Position numbers and translations under genes: made by a program. 64,000 bases of DNA from Cohnella sp. OV330. Its GTDB lineage: Bacteria; Bacillota; Bacilli; Paenibacillales; Paenibacillaceae. Shown piece after piece: positions 51,465 to 59,174 of the stretch. The stretch is from the NCBI RefSeq assembly GCF_900112065.1, contig NZ_FOKE01000002.1:680513-744512 (forward strand), read 5' to 3'. Each line of letters begins with the position of its first letter. The stretch's first letter is position 1. The notes under the pieces were generated by a model. The model saw only the letters and a program-made list of their open reading frames with translations, did no database searches and was not told the DNA's origin.

Positions 51465-52409
51465 ATGCCCGGCCGCTTTTCGATTCGCGATTCCTTACCT
51501 CAATATACCGAAGAGGAATGCGCAGACGCTTTGTTTGCTGCCAAGTGGCCGGACGGTTTCCGTTGCCCCCGCTGCGCGCACTCGCGCCCCTATGAAGTGT
51601 CGTCGCGCGGACGCCGGCTATTTGAATGCCGCTCCTGTTCCCATCAGACATCGCTTACGGCCGGCACCGTGCTCGAAGGTACGCGCACGCCGCTGACCAA
51701 GTGGTTTCAGGCTATGTACCTGATGCAATACGGTATCAGTGCCGTGCTGCTCGCCGAGATTATCTACGTTACGTACAAGACCGCATGGCTCATCAATCAC
51801 AAGCTGCGCCATGCCGTCGGAGAGCGGGATCGCGTCATTCCGCTCGAAGGGAGCCTGCAGTTGTTGGGGGAATATTACGGCTACGATTATCATCGCTACT
51901 TCAGCGATCGGCTCGCGCATGGCGAACTGAAGCCGCAACCGATCGTGGTCGGCGCCTCGCTCGACGAGACGGGTGATATCGTTCATCTCAAAATGAAAGC
52001 CGTCGACGGACCGGAAGGAAACGCTGCGCCCGGCAGCGGCGATTCAGAGGATGAGGAAGCGATAGAGCTGTTTGTGCAAAAACATACCTCAGCCGGCGTG
52101 GCGCCCGGACAATGGGAGGTGCTCGAGCGAAGCCATCGCGGCCGGAAAGCGCCTCATCACGCTTGGCGGGAGGTCGTGCGCTGGCTGGCCTGGACGTTCG
52201 GCGGGATCGGGCCCAAGCATCTGCAAGCCTATTTGAACGAGTTCTGCTTTCGCCGCGTTCGCGGCAGCAGTATGCTTGCCGAGCTCATCGATTGCTGCGG
52301 AACGACGGATACGATCACCTATCGGGGATTGGTCGGCGCCCGGTCCGGCATCCGGCCCATCCGTTGGACATTCCGGCGCCCTGCCCGAAGCAAGCGATAT
52401 GTAGGTTAG
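51465..52409 (+). CDS. IS1595-type transposase-like protein, probably inactive or domesticated
   Basis: 314 residues. An N-terminal zinc ribbon (CPRCAHSRPYEVSSRGRRLFECRSC) and the following SLTAGTVLEGTRTPLTKWFQAMYLM are typical of IS1595/ISXO2 transposases. Further on, the first catalytic segment, usually VEVDETYVGG, reads VIPLEGSLQLLGEYYG, so the catalytic Asp is missing. The C-terminal part (HRGRKAPHHAWREVV, HLQAYLNEFCFRR) keeps the family outline. The frame is complete, with GGGAGAG 6 nt upstream and a TATAAT at 51424-51429. I found no terminal inverted repeats or target duplication around it. A domesticated DNA-binding protein is possible. Confidence 0.7.
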   Translation: MPGRFSIRDSLPQYTEEECADALFAAKWPDGFRCPRCAHSRPYEVSSRGRRLFECRSCSHQTSLTAGTVLEGTRTPLTKWFQAMYLMQYGISAVLLAEIIYVTYKTAWLINHKLRHAVGERDRVIPLEGSLQLLGEYYGYDYHRYFSDRLAHGELKPQPIVVGASLDETGDIVHLKMKAVDGPEGNAAPGSGDSEDEEAIELFVQKHTSAGVAPGQWEVLERSHRGRKAPHHAWREVVRWLAWTFGGIGPKHLQAYLNEFCFRRVRGSSMLAELIDCCGTTDTITYRGLVGARSGIRPIRWTFRRPARSKRYVG

Positions 52410-52539
52410 TAGGTTAGTCGATTAGACTAGACCATCAGGAATACCGAGGCACGGGGACCCGTCCGGGAAGCGAACGAGGCCCCTAACCGATGGCATGACT
52501 CTCTGCGCCGGGTAGGGACGGACCGCAACGCATCCTGTT

Positions 52540-52646
52540 CGAACGGGATTGCTTGCCGATCGAGCGGGATTGCTTGCTGATCGAGCGGGATTGCTCGCCG
52601 ATCGAGCGGATTGCTCGCCGATCGAGCGGATTGCTTCCTGAGCGAG
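52540..52646. repeat. Tandem repeat of five 20-21 bp units
   Basis: Units of the form CGATCGAGCGGGATTGCTTGC with C/T and one-base length variation follow directly behind the IS1595-like gene. They have no unique spacers, so this is not CRISPR. The 52410-52724 gap holds no other recognisable element. Confidence 0.85.
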
Positions 52647-52724
52647 GGGGATATTGTTCAAACGCGCGGTAGCGTAGTGGTCTGTACGGAGAATGGACAT
52701 TTGTTCATGTTCAAGCTTGCATGA

Positions 52725-53849
52725 TTAAGCCTGAACCGCCGGCACCGCAAGCGTCACGGTCGTCCCGCGCCCCGGATCGGACGCGATCCGCAGCTCTCCG
52801 GCTACCGCGCGGGCGCGCTCTTCCATGCTGAACAGACCGACGCCCGAGCCCGCGGTCGCGCGGGAGAAGCCGGCGCCCTTGTCTTCGATGACGGCTCGCA
52901 CCTGCCCGTCCGCCTCCTCGAGCGAGACGAACGCTTCGGATACGCCCGCGTACTTGCCGACGTTCGTCAGCGCTTCTTGCACGACGCGGTAGATGGTCGT
53001 CTCCGCCAACAGCTGCGGACGGCGCTTCAGGTTGCAATCGAAGCTCACGCGGATTCCGTAGTGGCTCTCGAAATGCTCGATGTAGGTACGGAGCGCCGGC
53101 ACGATGCCGAGATCGTCGAGCACGGACGGGCGCAACTCCCAGGCGAGACCGCGCACCTCGGACATCAACTGCGATACTTGCTGGCCGAGCATCGTCAGCC
53201 CCTCGTCCTCGCGTTCGGCCAACAGCCGGTCGATCGTGATCTTGAAGAAAAACAGACTTTGCCCGATCCCGTCGTGCAAATCCCGGGAAAAACGCCGACG
53301 CTCCTCCTCCTGGATTTGCATCATCTGCGCCAGCATCGATTGCAGTTCGGCTTCCGTCTCCTTAAGGCGCGTCACTTCGTGGCGGATCGCAAGGTATTGA
53401 TAAGGCTGACCGTCTCCGTCCGCGAACGGAACGATTGTCGTATCCACCCAATATTCCCGACCACTTTTGGAACGGTTTTTAATCTCCCCGCGCCAGACGC
53501 GGCCGGACGAGATCGTGGCCCACAGCTCCTTCATGAACGTCTTGCCATGGTGTCCCGAATTGACGAGGCGGTGATCTTTTCCGATCAGTTCCCCGCGGTT
53601 GTATCCCGAGATCTCGCAGAACTTTTCGTTGACGTAGCGGATCTTGCCCCGACGGTCCGTGATGGCGACGATCGCGGATTCGTCGAGCGCGAACTTGACG
53701 TCCGCGAGCTGCTTGAGCGAACGGCGGAGCTCTTCCCGATAGACCGGATCCGTCACGCCATCGTCCAGTCCCGACAGCAGCTCTTCAACCTGCGCGGCGA
53801 GCACCTCTGCATGATATTCGGACCTTCCAACATGCTCATGTTCAGTCAA
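52725..53849 (-). CDS. PAS-domain sensor histidine kinase, NarL/NreB class
   Basis: 374 residues, soluble. A PAS domain (about 55-180: IVAITDRRGKIRYVNEKFCEISGYNRGELIGKDHR) is followed by a HisKA_3 block with acceptor His in SRDLHDGIGQSL and an ATPase domain (EALTNVGKYAGV, DKGAGF, GVGLFSMEERA). It forms one unit with the NreC-like regulator (8-nt overlap) and the NreA-like GAF gene. Staphylococcal NreB senses oxygen through a 4Fe-4S cluster on four cysteines; here only two isolated cysteines exist, so a different cofactor or signal is likely. Hence no nreB symbol. Confidence 0.88.
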   Translation of the reverse strand: MTEHEHVGRSEYHAEVLAAQVEELLSGLDDGVTDPVYREELRRSLKQLADVKFALDESAIVAITDRRGKIRYVNEKFCEISGYNRGELIGKDHRLVNSGHHGKTFMKELWATISSGRVWRGEIKNRSKSGREYWVDTTIVPFADGDGQPYQYLAIRHEVTRLKETEAELQSMLAQMMQIQEEERRRFSRDLHDGIGQSLFFFKITIDRLLAEREDEGLTMLGQQVSQLMSEVRGLAWELRPSVLDDLGIVPALRTYIEHFESHYGIRVSFDCNLKRRPQLLAETTIYRVVQEALTNVGKYAGVSEAFVSLEEADGQVRAVIEDKGAGFSRATAGSGVGLFSMEERARAVAGELRIASDPGRGTTVTLAVPAVQA

Positions 53850-54495
53850 AGGTCAGCAGCCCCTTTTTCATCGCGAATTTAACGAGATCCGGACGGGTTC
53901 GAAGCTCCAGCTTTTCCATCAGGTTGCTCTTGTGCGACTCCACGGTCTTGACGCTAATGACGAGCTGTTCGGCGATTTCCTTGTTGGAGTATCCTTGCGC
54001 GACCTTCGCCAGAATCTCCTTCTCCCGGTCGGACAGGGATTCGTAGGTTCCGGCGTGCTCGCCATGCTTGAGCTTGTCGAGGTAGTCGCCCATCAGCCGC
54101 TTGGTCGCGGACGGGTAGAGATAGGCCTGCCCCTCCGCCACGTGCCGAATCGCGGATAGGAGCTCCTCGTGCGGCGCGCTCTTGAGGATATAGCCCGACG
54201 CGCCCGACTGGATCGCCCTGAACAGATAGCCTTCGTCGTCGTGCATGGTCAAGATCAGTACGTTCGTGTCCGGAAGCGACTTTTTGAGCTCGGCTGCCGC
54301 GGTAAGCCCATCCTTGCCATGCGGCATGCTGAGGTCCATCAGTACGACATCGGGACGAAGCGCCCCGGCCAGCGCGATCGCTTCGTCGCCGTCAGCGGCT
54401 TCGCCTACGACTTCCATGCCTTGCCTTCCGTTCAGCAGCATCATGAGTCCGGAACGGACGATGGCATGATCGTCCACCACCATGATCCTAATCAT
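53842..54495 (-). CDS. nreC: NarL-family response regulator (NreC-like)
   Basis: 217 residues. The receiver has VVDDHAIVR, phospho-acceptor Asp in VVLMDLSMP and Lys in YILKSAP; the LuxR-type DNA-binding domain follows from about residue 148 (LSDREKEILAKVAQGYSNKEIAEQLVISVKTVESHKSNLMEKL). The NreC-like name rests on its partnership with an NreA-like GAF protein. GGGGGGAAAGGG precedes the ATG. Candidate GGG-N4-CCC sites lie in the fnr/nreA divergent region. Confidence 0.88.
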   Translation of the reverse strand: MIRIMVVDDHAIVRSGLMMLLNGRQGMEVVGEAADGDEAIALAGALRPDVVLMDLSMPHGKDGLTAAAELKKSLPDTNVLILTMHDDEGYLFRAIQSGASGYILKSAPHEELLSAIRHVAEGQAYLYPSATKRLMGDYLDKLKHGEHAGTYESLSDREKEILAKVAQGYSNKEIAEQLVISVKTVESHKSNLMEKLELRTRPDLVKFAMKKGLLTFD

Positions 54496-54580
54496 CCCTT
54501 TCCCCCCAACAGCGTGTGCTCCGCTCTTTTTTACCTATTCTATCATAGCAAAACGTCCGGCGGAGCGCTGCACACAGAGC

Positions 54581-55042
54581 CTACACCGAACGGGCTGCAG
54601 GCAAGCCGTTAAGCAACGATGCGATCCGTTCTCCCGCGTTCGCGATCAGGCGGCGTTCCTCTGTGCGGTACACCCTTTTTTTGCGATCTCCCGCGACCAG
54701 CACGCCCGCCGGCGCTCCTCCCCGATACAGCGGAACGGCGTAGACAGATCGCAAGTTCTCTGCGAGCAGGAGCGGATACTCCTGAAGCTGGCGCGTATAG
54801 ACCAGTTCCGCCATGCTGATCGTCATCGGCCTGCCTACCTTCATTACAGTACCTGATAGACCCCTGCCCGGTTTCTCCGAGATGCCGGACAACCGATCGT
54901 TCGCGTTGCCGGACGCGACCGGCCATCTCAAGGTATTTGAAGCCGGTTCTGTCAAACCGACCGCGCTCAGGTCGCATCCGATCTCCTCGCGCAACAGTGC
55001 CAAGATCGCCTGGATCGCTTCGCGGGTGCCCAATTCGACCAT
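54581..55042 (-). CDS. nreA: GAF-domain protein, NreA-like
   Basis: 153 residues, one GAF domain. Segments SGISEKPGRGLSGTVMKVGRPMTI, YPLLLAENLRSVYAVPLYRGGAPAGVLVAGDR match staphylococcal NreA, which binds nitrate and modulates NreB. GGAGG lies 8 nt before ATG 55042. It is divergent from fnr and upstream of the regulator and kinase genes. The gene order (A, C, kinase) differs from nreABC. Nitrate binding is inferred from the family. Confidence 0.75.
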   Translation of the reverse strand: MVELGTREAIQAILALLREEIGCDLSAVGLTEPASNTLRWPVASGNANDRLSGISEKPGRGLSGTVMKVGRPMTISMAELVYTRQLQEYPLLLAENLRSVYAVPLYRGGAPAGVLVAGDRKKRVYRTEERRLIANAGERIASLLNGLPAARSV

Positions 55043-55114
55043 CTCTCATCCCTCCAAACCCTACACCCATGCTCCTACAACCAGTTTACCGGAGCGTCGG
55101 CTCCCCGTAATTCG

Positions 55115-55198
55115 GGGAATTCCCTGAATTCGTCAGGGGGAATCTCCTGATTCCGCCCCGCGCTGTGACGATAATCACAAAAAGATAAGGGAATTCCC
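55115..55198. promoter_or_regulatory. fnr/nreA divergent control region: Fnr box and GGG-N4-CCC sites
   Basis: A perfect Fnr box TGTGACGATAATCACA lies at 55164-55179. Two identical GGGAATTCCC palindromes at 55115-55124 and 55189-55198 flank it at about 50 and 20 nt. The palindromes fit the GGG-N4-CCC core reported for NreC. A plus-strand TATAAG (55225-55230) would place the Fnr box near -65 for fnr. Confidence 0.65.
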
Positions 55199-55273
55199 GC
55201 CGCAAGATCAGGAGGTTCCCCGATATAAGGCCGACGGGGGTTGCGTTATGATGGAGTCATCAAAGGGAATCGG

Positions 55274-56038
55274 ATGGGGGATGCGGTCATGGGAGAAGCA
55301 TTAAAGAAGAAGGCGGCCGGGGAACGGCAGCAGGACAATGGGCTCGGCATTCGACGCTTTTTTTCGGAGGATCAGTTCGGCCGCCTCGAAGAGCTGATGT
55401 ATCCGAAACGCGCGGAAAAAGGAAGCTCCCTGTTCTGGGAGGGCGACTCGGCCGGGAAGCTTTATTACTTGCGCTCAGGCAAAGTGAAGCTGCGGAAGTC
55501 GACGGACGAAGGCAAGGACTTCACGCTGTCGATCATGCAAGCGGGGGATTTGATCTGGGAGCCCGAGAACGGGCTGTCGTCGGTCCATACGTTCAGCGCA
55601 GAGGTGCTGGAAGAAGCCGAGCTCGGCGTCGTGCAATGGAAAGATCTCGAGATTCTGCTGTATCGCTACGGGGACTTCGCCGTCAAATTCATGAACTGGA
55701 TGGCGATCGCGCAGCGCGTGAGCGAATCCAAATTCCGCGACCTGCTGCTGTTCGGCAAGCCCGGAGCCCTCGCCTCGACCTTGATCAGGATGGCCAACAC
55801 GTACGGCATTGCCACAGATGAAGGCATTAAAATCACGCTCAAGCTGACGCATACGGAGATCGCCGACTTGATCGGCACTTCGCGCGAAAGCGTGAACCGC
55901 ATGCTTAACGGGTTTAAAGAGGAAGGCATCATCGATATCCGACAAGGCCGAATCTACGTGCTTCAACTGAACGCGCTGCGCGAAATCTGTCATTGTCCGA
56001 CCTGTCCCGGCTGCCCCAAGGAGATCTGCCGGATCTGA
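55274..56038 (+). CDS. fnr: Fnr-type oxygen-sensing regulator, Bacillus class
   Basis: 254 residues of the Crp/Fnr family. A cNMP-like sensor barrel (SSLFWEGDSAGKLYYLRSGKVKLRK) and a helix-turn-helix (THTEIADLIGTSRESVNRMLNGF) are present. The C-terminus CHCPTCPGCPKEIC supplies the cysteines for an oxygen-labile 4Fe-4S cluster, as in Bacillus Fnr, in contrast to the N-terminal cysteines of E. coli Fnr. Starts at 55274 (AAGGG 6 nt upstream) or 55289 (GGGGGAT) are both possible. A perfect Fnr box lies upstream, so autoregulation is likely. Probable activator of doxX and the hemerythrin gene, and perhaps of adhE-pfl. Confidence 0.9.
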   Translation: MGDAVMGEALKKKAAGERQQDNGLGIRRFFSEDQFGRLEELMYPKRAEKGSSLFWEGDSAGKLYYLRSGKVKLRKSTDEGKDFTLSIMQAGDLIWEPENGLSSVHTFSAEVLEEAELGVVQWKDLEILLYRYGDFAVKFMNWMAIAQRVSESKFRDLLLFGKPGALASTLIRMANTYGIATDEGIKITLKLTHTEIADLIGTSRESVNRMLNGFKEEGIIDIRQGRIYVLQLNALREICHCPTCPGCPKEICRI

Positions 56039-56151
56039 TTCTGCAGCCTGTCGGATCGATTGTAACGCAATCGTAATATAGCTTTCATCTTACCTTCATC
56101 TTCGGCGGTTACAATACAGACATGACCCCCCTTTTCAATAATATATCTTTT

Positions 56152-56187
56152 GGGCTTGCAGCTTCGGCTGCAGGCCCGCTTTTTTTT
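56152..56187 (+). terminator. Terminator after fnr
   Basis: Perfect 11-bp stem GGGCTTGCAGC / GCTGCAGGCCC with a TTCG tetraloop, then GC and T8. It is 114 nt behind the fnr stop; the stretch before it holds a TACAAT but no clear gene. Confidence 0.9.
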
Positions 56188-56270
56188 GCCCCGGGTTCCT
56201 CCGCACCTTCTTCTGGGCAGGCGCATATCGTACCTTAGCGACATTCGCCCAGCCGAGGAGGAATACGTGC

Positions 56271-57149
56271 ATGACAAATAAAGGGCAGAACCGTGGGCAG
56301 CCGGCAGCCAAGCAAGCCCGACGGCAGCAAGGAGCGAAGAGCGAAGCGACGCTTCACGCCAAGGCGCCCGCGAAGAAAAAGACGGGCATCGCCGTCAAGC
56401 AAAGCCCGCAATCGGAATCTTTCGAGCCGGATATCCCGGCGAGACAAATCCCATGGTGGTTCACGCCCGAACACCAGCGGGCGCACGGACCGGGTGGCGG
56501 CGCTCACTTAGGCGGCTTGCTGCCGCCGAGGCCGCCGGGACAGGGGTTTCACCCGGGTCCCGGAACTGGACCGCACCCAGGGCCCGGACCGTTTCCTCCA
56601 GGACCCGGACCATTCCCGCCTGGACCGGGGCCGTTCCCGCCTGGACCTGGGCCGTTCCCGCCCGGACCTTTTCCGCCTGGACCAGGGCCGTTTCCGCCTG
56701 GGCCCTTTCCGCCGGGACCAGGTCCGTTTCCGCCTGGACCCTTTCCGCCAGGACCAGGTCCGTTTCCGCCTCCTAGACCGCCGTTCCCGCCTGGACCGGG
56801 GCCGTTCCCCTTTCCGATTCCAATTCCGCTGCCGATTCCCGTTCCTGTTCCGCTGCCTGAGCCGACCAGCTTCGTAGCCGTAACGGTCCAGGGCGGCGTC
56901 GGATTCCCGAACATATCCGGCACCAGCTACGTGACCTTCTACCCTGGCATGACGCTGCGCCAGGCGCTGTTCGCGACCGGCAGGGTACAGTTCGGACCGA
57001 ACGGCTTCATCGTCAGCGTCGCCGGCATCCCGGTCGGCGGACCGATCGGACTGACGGTTCGCTACAATGGCCGCGTCATTCCGCAGACCTTGCTCGATCA
57101 GCCGATTACCCCGGGCAGCACGATCACGCTTAGTCTCTTTTACTTTTAA
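56271..57149 (+). CDS. Gly-Pro-Phe repeat protein with compact C-terminal domain
   Basis: 292 residues in three parts. A basic, Gln/Lys/Ala-rich head (1-60) comes first. About 110 residues then consist mainly of GPGPFPP and GPFPPGP units. A C-terminal domain of some 85 residues follows (FVAVTVQGGVGFPNISGTSYVTFYPGMTLRQALFATGRVQFG to the end) that looks like a small beta-grasp or surface domain. No signal peptide. Such collagen-like or proline-rich proteins without signals are common on spore coats and exosporia of Paenibacillaceae; that localisation is inferred. GAGGAGG lies 9 nt before the ATG. I do not recognise the exact family. Confidence 0.7.
   Translation: MTNKGQNRGQPAAKQARRQQGAKSEATLHAKAPAKKKTGIAVKQSPQSESFEPDIPARQIPWWFTPEHQRAHGPGGGAHLGGLLPPRPPGQGFHPGPGTGPHPGPGPFPPGPGPFPPGPGPFPPGPGPFPPGPFPPGPGPFPPGPFPPGPGPFPPGPFPPGPGPFPPPRPPFPPGPGPFPFPIPIPLPIPVPVPLPEPTSFVAVTVQGGVGFPNISGTSYVTFYPGMTLRQALFATGRVQFGPNGFIVSVAGIPVGGPIGLTVRYNGRVIPQTLLDQPITPGSTITLSLFYF
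56585..56800. repeat. Coding tandem repeats (GPFPPGP units)
   Basis: About 210 bp of variants of CCGTTTCCGCCTGGACC. They mix 15- and 24-bp periods and encode the proline-rich arm of the surrounding gene. Confidence 0.85.
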
Positions 57150-57164
57150 TAGCCCTGCCAACGC

Positions 57165-57201
57165 AAAAGGAACCGCACCTTAACGGGTGCGATTCCTTTT
57201 G
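57165..57201. terminator. Bidirectional terminator
   Basis: Stem AAAAGGAACCGCACC / GGGTGCGATTCCTTTT with one mismatch. It provides T4 runs on both strands between the convergent repeat-protein gene and TVP38 gene. Confidence 0.8.
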
Positions 57202-57231
57202 TTATGAGCTAAACACTGCGGCGACCCGCGT

Positions 57232-57873
57232 TTAACCGACTTCGCGCCCTACTCGGCGCTTCAGCAATAGCGGGACGAGCATCGCGACGCCGAACGCCGC
57301 GACGGCCAGCGCGATCTCCCGCCAGTCGCCTCGCGTCAGGCTGGCGCCGAGAAAACAGAAGGCGAAGGTGCCCGGCAGCGTGCCGATCGCCGTCGCTGGC
57401 ACGTATGCCCGCAGCGGCACTCGTGCGACGCCGGCCGCGTAGCTGACGAGATCGAACGGCACGAACGGCGCGATCCGCAGCATGAGCACCATCGGGAAGC
57501 CGCGGCGCTGCATGGCGGCCTCGAGCTTGCGTAGGCGCGGATCGTCCCGTCCTTTGAAGAAGCCGATCCCCACCTGGCGAGCCAGCAGAAACGACAGCAC
57601 CGCCCCGGGGAGCTCGCCTAAAAACGTGTATAACATACCGTGCCAAGTGCCGAAGGCAAGCCCGCCAGCCAGCGTCAGCACCGATGCGGGAAACAGCACG
57701 AACGGCCTGGCGACGAATAGGCCGATGTAGACGACCGGCGCGATCCAGCCGAACGAAAGTATCCAGTCGCGCAGCGTGTTAGGCGTGATTTTCAAATAGT
57801 GAAAGTTAACCCACAGCAGCGCGCACGCGACCGCGGCGATGGCTAGCGACAGCAGAACGACCTTGCGACTCAC
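57232..57873 (-). CDS. TVP38/TMEM64 (DedA-related) membrane protein
   Basis: 213 residues with about six hydrophobic segments. The family core is visible: FGWIAPVVYIGLFVARPFVLFPASVLTLAGGLAFGTWHGMLYTFLGELPGAVLSFLLAR, then RRGFPMVLMLRIAPFVPFDLVSYAAGV. Relatives flip or scramble lipids in membranes. GTG 57873 has GGGAG 7 nt upstream; the ATG at 57903 has no good site. Single gene. Confidence 0.88.
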   Translation of the reverse strand: MSRKVVLLSLAIAAVACALLWVNFHYLKITPNTLRDWILSFGWIAPVVYIGLFVARPFVLFPASVLTLAGGLAFGTWHGMLYTFLGELPGAVLSFLLARQVGIGFFKGRDDPRLRKLEAAMQRRGFPMVLMLRIAPFVPFDLVSYAAGVARVPLRAYVPATAIGTLPGTFAFCFLGASLTRGDWREIALAVAAFGVAMLVPLLLKRRVGREVG

Positions 57874-57947
57874 ATGAACACTCCCGTCTAGCGTCTCATG
57901 CAAGCATCATACAGGATCGGCAAGCTTTTTTCCAAATCGGAGGGCCC

Positions 57948-59069
57948 TCACTGACGAAGCTTGAACTTCACGGTCAGCATGCTGTCTCCGTCCTCTCCGC
58001 CCGCGAGCGATTCCATCGTATAGCTGACCGACGACAGCTCGGGCATGAGCTTGAGCAGCGCGTCCAGATCGGGCTTCGCTTCGGACGTATAGCGCATCTT
58101 GGCCGTCGTCTGGCCGGCCGCGGCGGCTGCGCGAAGCTTCGCGGCGATTTCCTTGACCGTTGATACGGACTTGGACGGATCCAGGTAGTCGAGCCCCATA
58201 TCTTCGCGAAGGTCTTCGTAAAACGCGGCGCGCGTCTTGTCCTTCGCCATCAGCGCGTCAAGCGTGTTCTTGTATGAGGTGACGGCTTGCGGATATAGGG
58301 CTTTCCAGATATGGTCCTTCTTCAAGGCGGTGTCCGTCACGAGATAATAGCCGTATGTCGTCCGTCCCTTGACGTCCGGCACCGGGTCGTCGAACGTCGT
58401 GTCCAGCTGGTACCAGACGCCGTCCAGCTTGACGAGGTTCCACGTGTGCGCGCCCGTGCTCACGGTGCCTTCGACGATGCGTGCGGGGATCCCCGCGTCC
58501 GTCAGCAGCCGATAGGTAAGCGAGGCGTAGCCCTGGCAGACCGTCAGCCCGTTCTTCAGCGCGTCGTAAGCCGAATGCCGGACCAGCGAGCGGTCGTAGG
58601 CGACGTGAAGCAGCACCCAATCGTGGATCGCTTTTACCTTTTGGTGCGCGTTCATGCTCTTGGTGACGATGGACGCGAGAATCTGCTTCGAACGCGTATT
58701 CACGTATGCGGTTTGTTCCGCGGTTTCCCAATACTTCATGTTCACGCTTAGCGTGGAGGTCGTGCCGTTGGAGCTGACGGTATAGCGATAAGAACGGATG
58801 GCGTACTTCAGGTAATCGTCGGCGGCGAAGACGCTGTCGAACGCCTTGGACACTTCGGCGGTCGTCAGCTTGCCCTTGAGCGCGACGGTAAAGGACTCGC
58901 TGCGGGCGCCGAGCTTCTGCTTCAGGCTGCTCTGAAGAATCGTCGCTTCTTCCGCCGTGACGGCGGCGACGGCCGTATCCCGGTACGGCCACACAGAGGA
59001 AGCCAACAACAGCGCGGAAGACAATAAAAATCCGGTAATGGCGCTTAGCTTTCGTTTGGACGCGGTCAT
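57948..59069 (-). CDS. Secreted transglutaminase-like protein
   Basis: 373 residues. A signal peptide (ITGFLLSSALLLASSVWPYRDTAVAA) comes first. A papain-like transglutaminase core follows at about 145-240, with Cys in NGLTVCQGYASLTYRLL, His in GAHTWNLVKLDGVWYQLD and Asp in TTFDDPVPD. Bacterial members are mostly proteases or have unknown roles, so cross-linking should not be assumed. ATG 59069 with GGGAG 8 nt upstream; the GTG at 59078 lies within that site region. Divergent from the AraC gene. Confidence 0.87.
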   Translation of the reverse strand: MTASKRKLSAITGFLLSSALLLASSVWPYRDTAVAAVTAEEATILQSSLKQKLGARSESFTVALKGKLTTAEVSKAFDSVFAADDYLKYAIRSYRYTVSSNGTTSTLSVNMKYWETAEQTAYVNTRSKQILASIVTKSMNAHQKVKAIHDWVLLHVAYDRSLVRHSAYDALKNGLTVCQGYASLTYRLLTDAGIPARIVEGTVSTGAHTWNLVKLDGVWYQLDTTFDDPVPDVKGRTTYGYYLVTDTALKKDHIWKALYPQAVTSYKNTLDALMAKDKTRAAFYEDLREDMGLDYLDPSKSVSTVKEIAAKLRAAAAAGQTTAKMRYTSEAKPDLDALLKLMPELSSVSYTMESLAGGEDGDSMLTVKFKLRQ

Positions 59070-59174
59070 CTCTCGCACTCCCTCCGGGTCTATACGCTTA
59101 TGTAATCAATCGCGGCGCTTCGTAACCTATTCACCCTTACATGGTATAATCTATCATGAATGCGGAAACGGGGG

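Noticed and set aside
51250..52500. Terminal inverted repeats of an insertion sequence around the IS1595-like gene
   Set aside because: Comparing the flanks by eye gave no matching ends and no target duplication, so no mobile element boundary is reported.
52540..52646. Possible CRISPR array
   Set aside because: Units abut each other without unique spacers, and no cas genes are seen.
52725..53849. Naming the sensor kinase nreB
   Set aside because: The four cysteines that bind the NreB iron-sulfur cluster are absent; only the class assignment is supported.
56100..56187. Small RNA between fnr and the repeat-protein gene
   Set aside because: A TACAAT and a perfect terminator are present, but no convincing -35; the terminator is explained by fnr.
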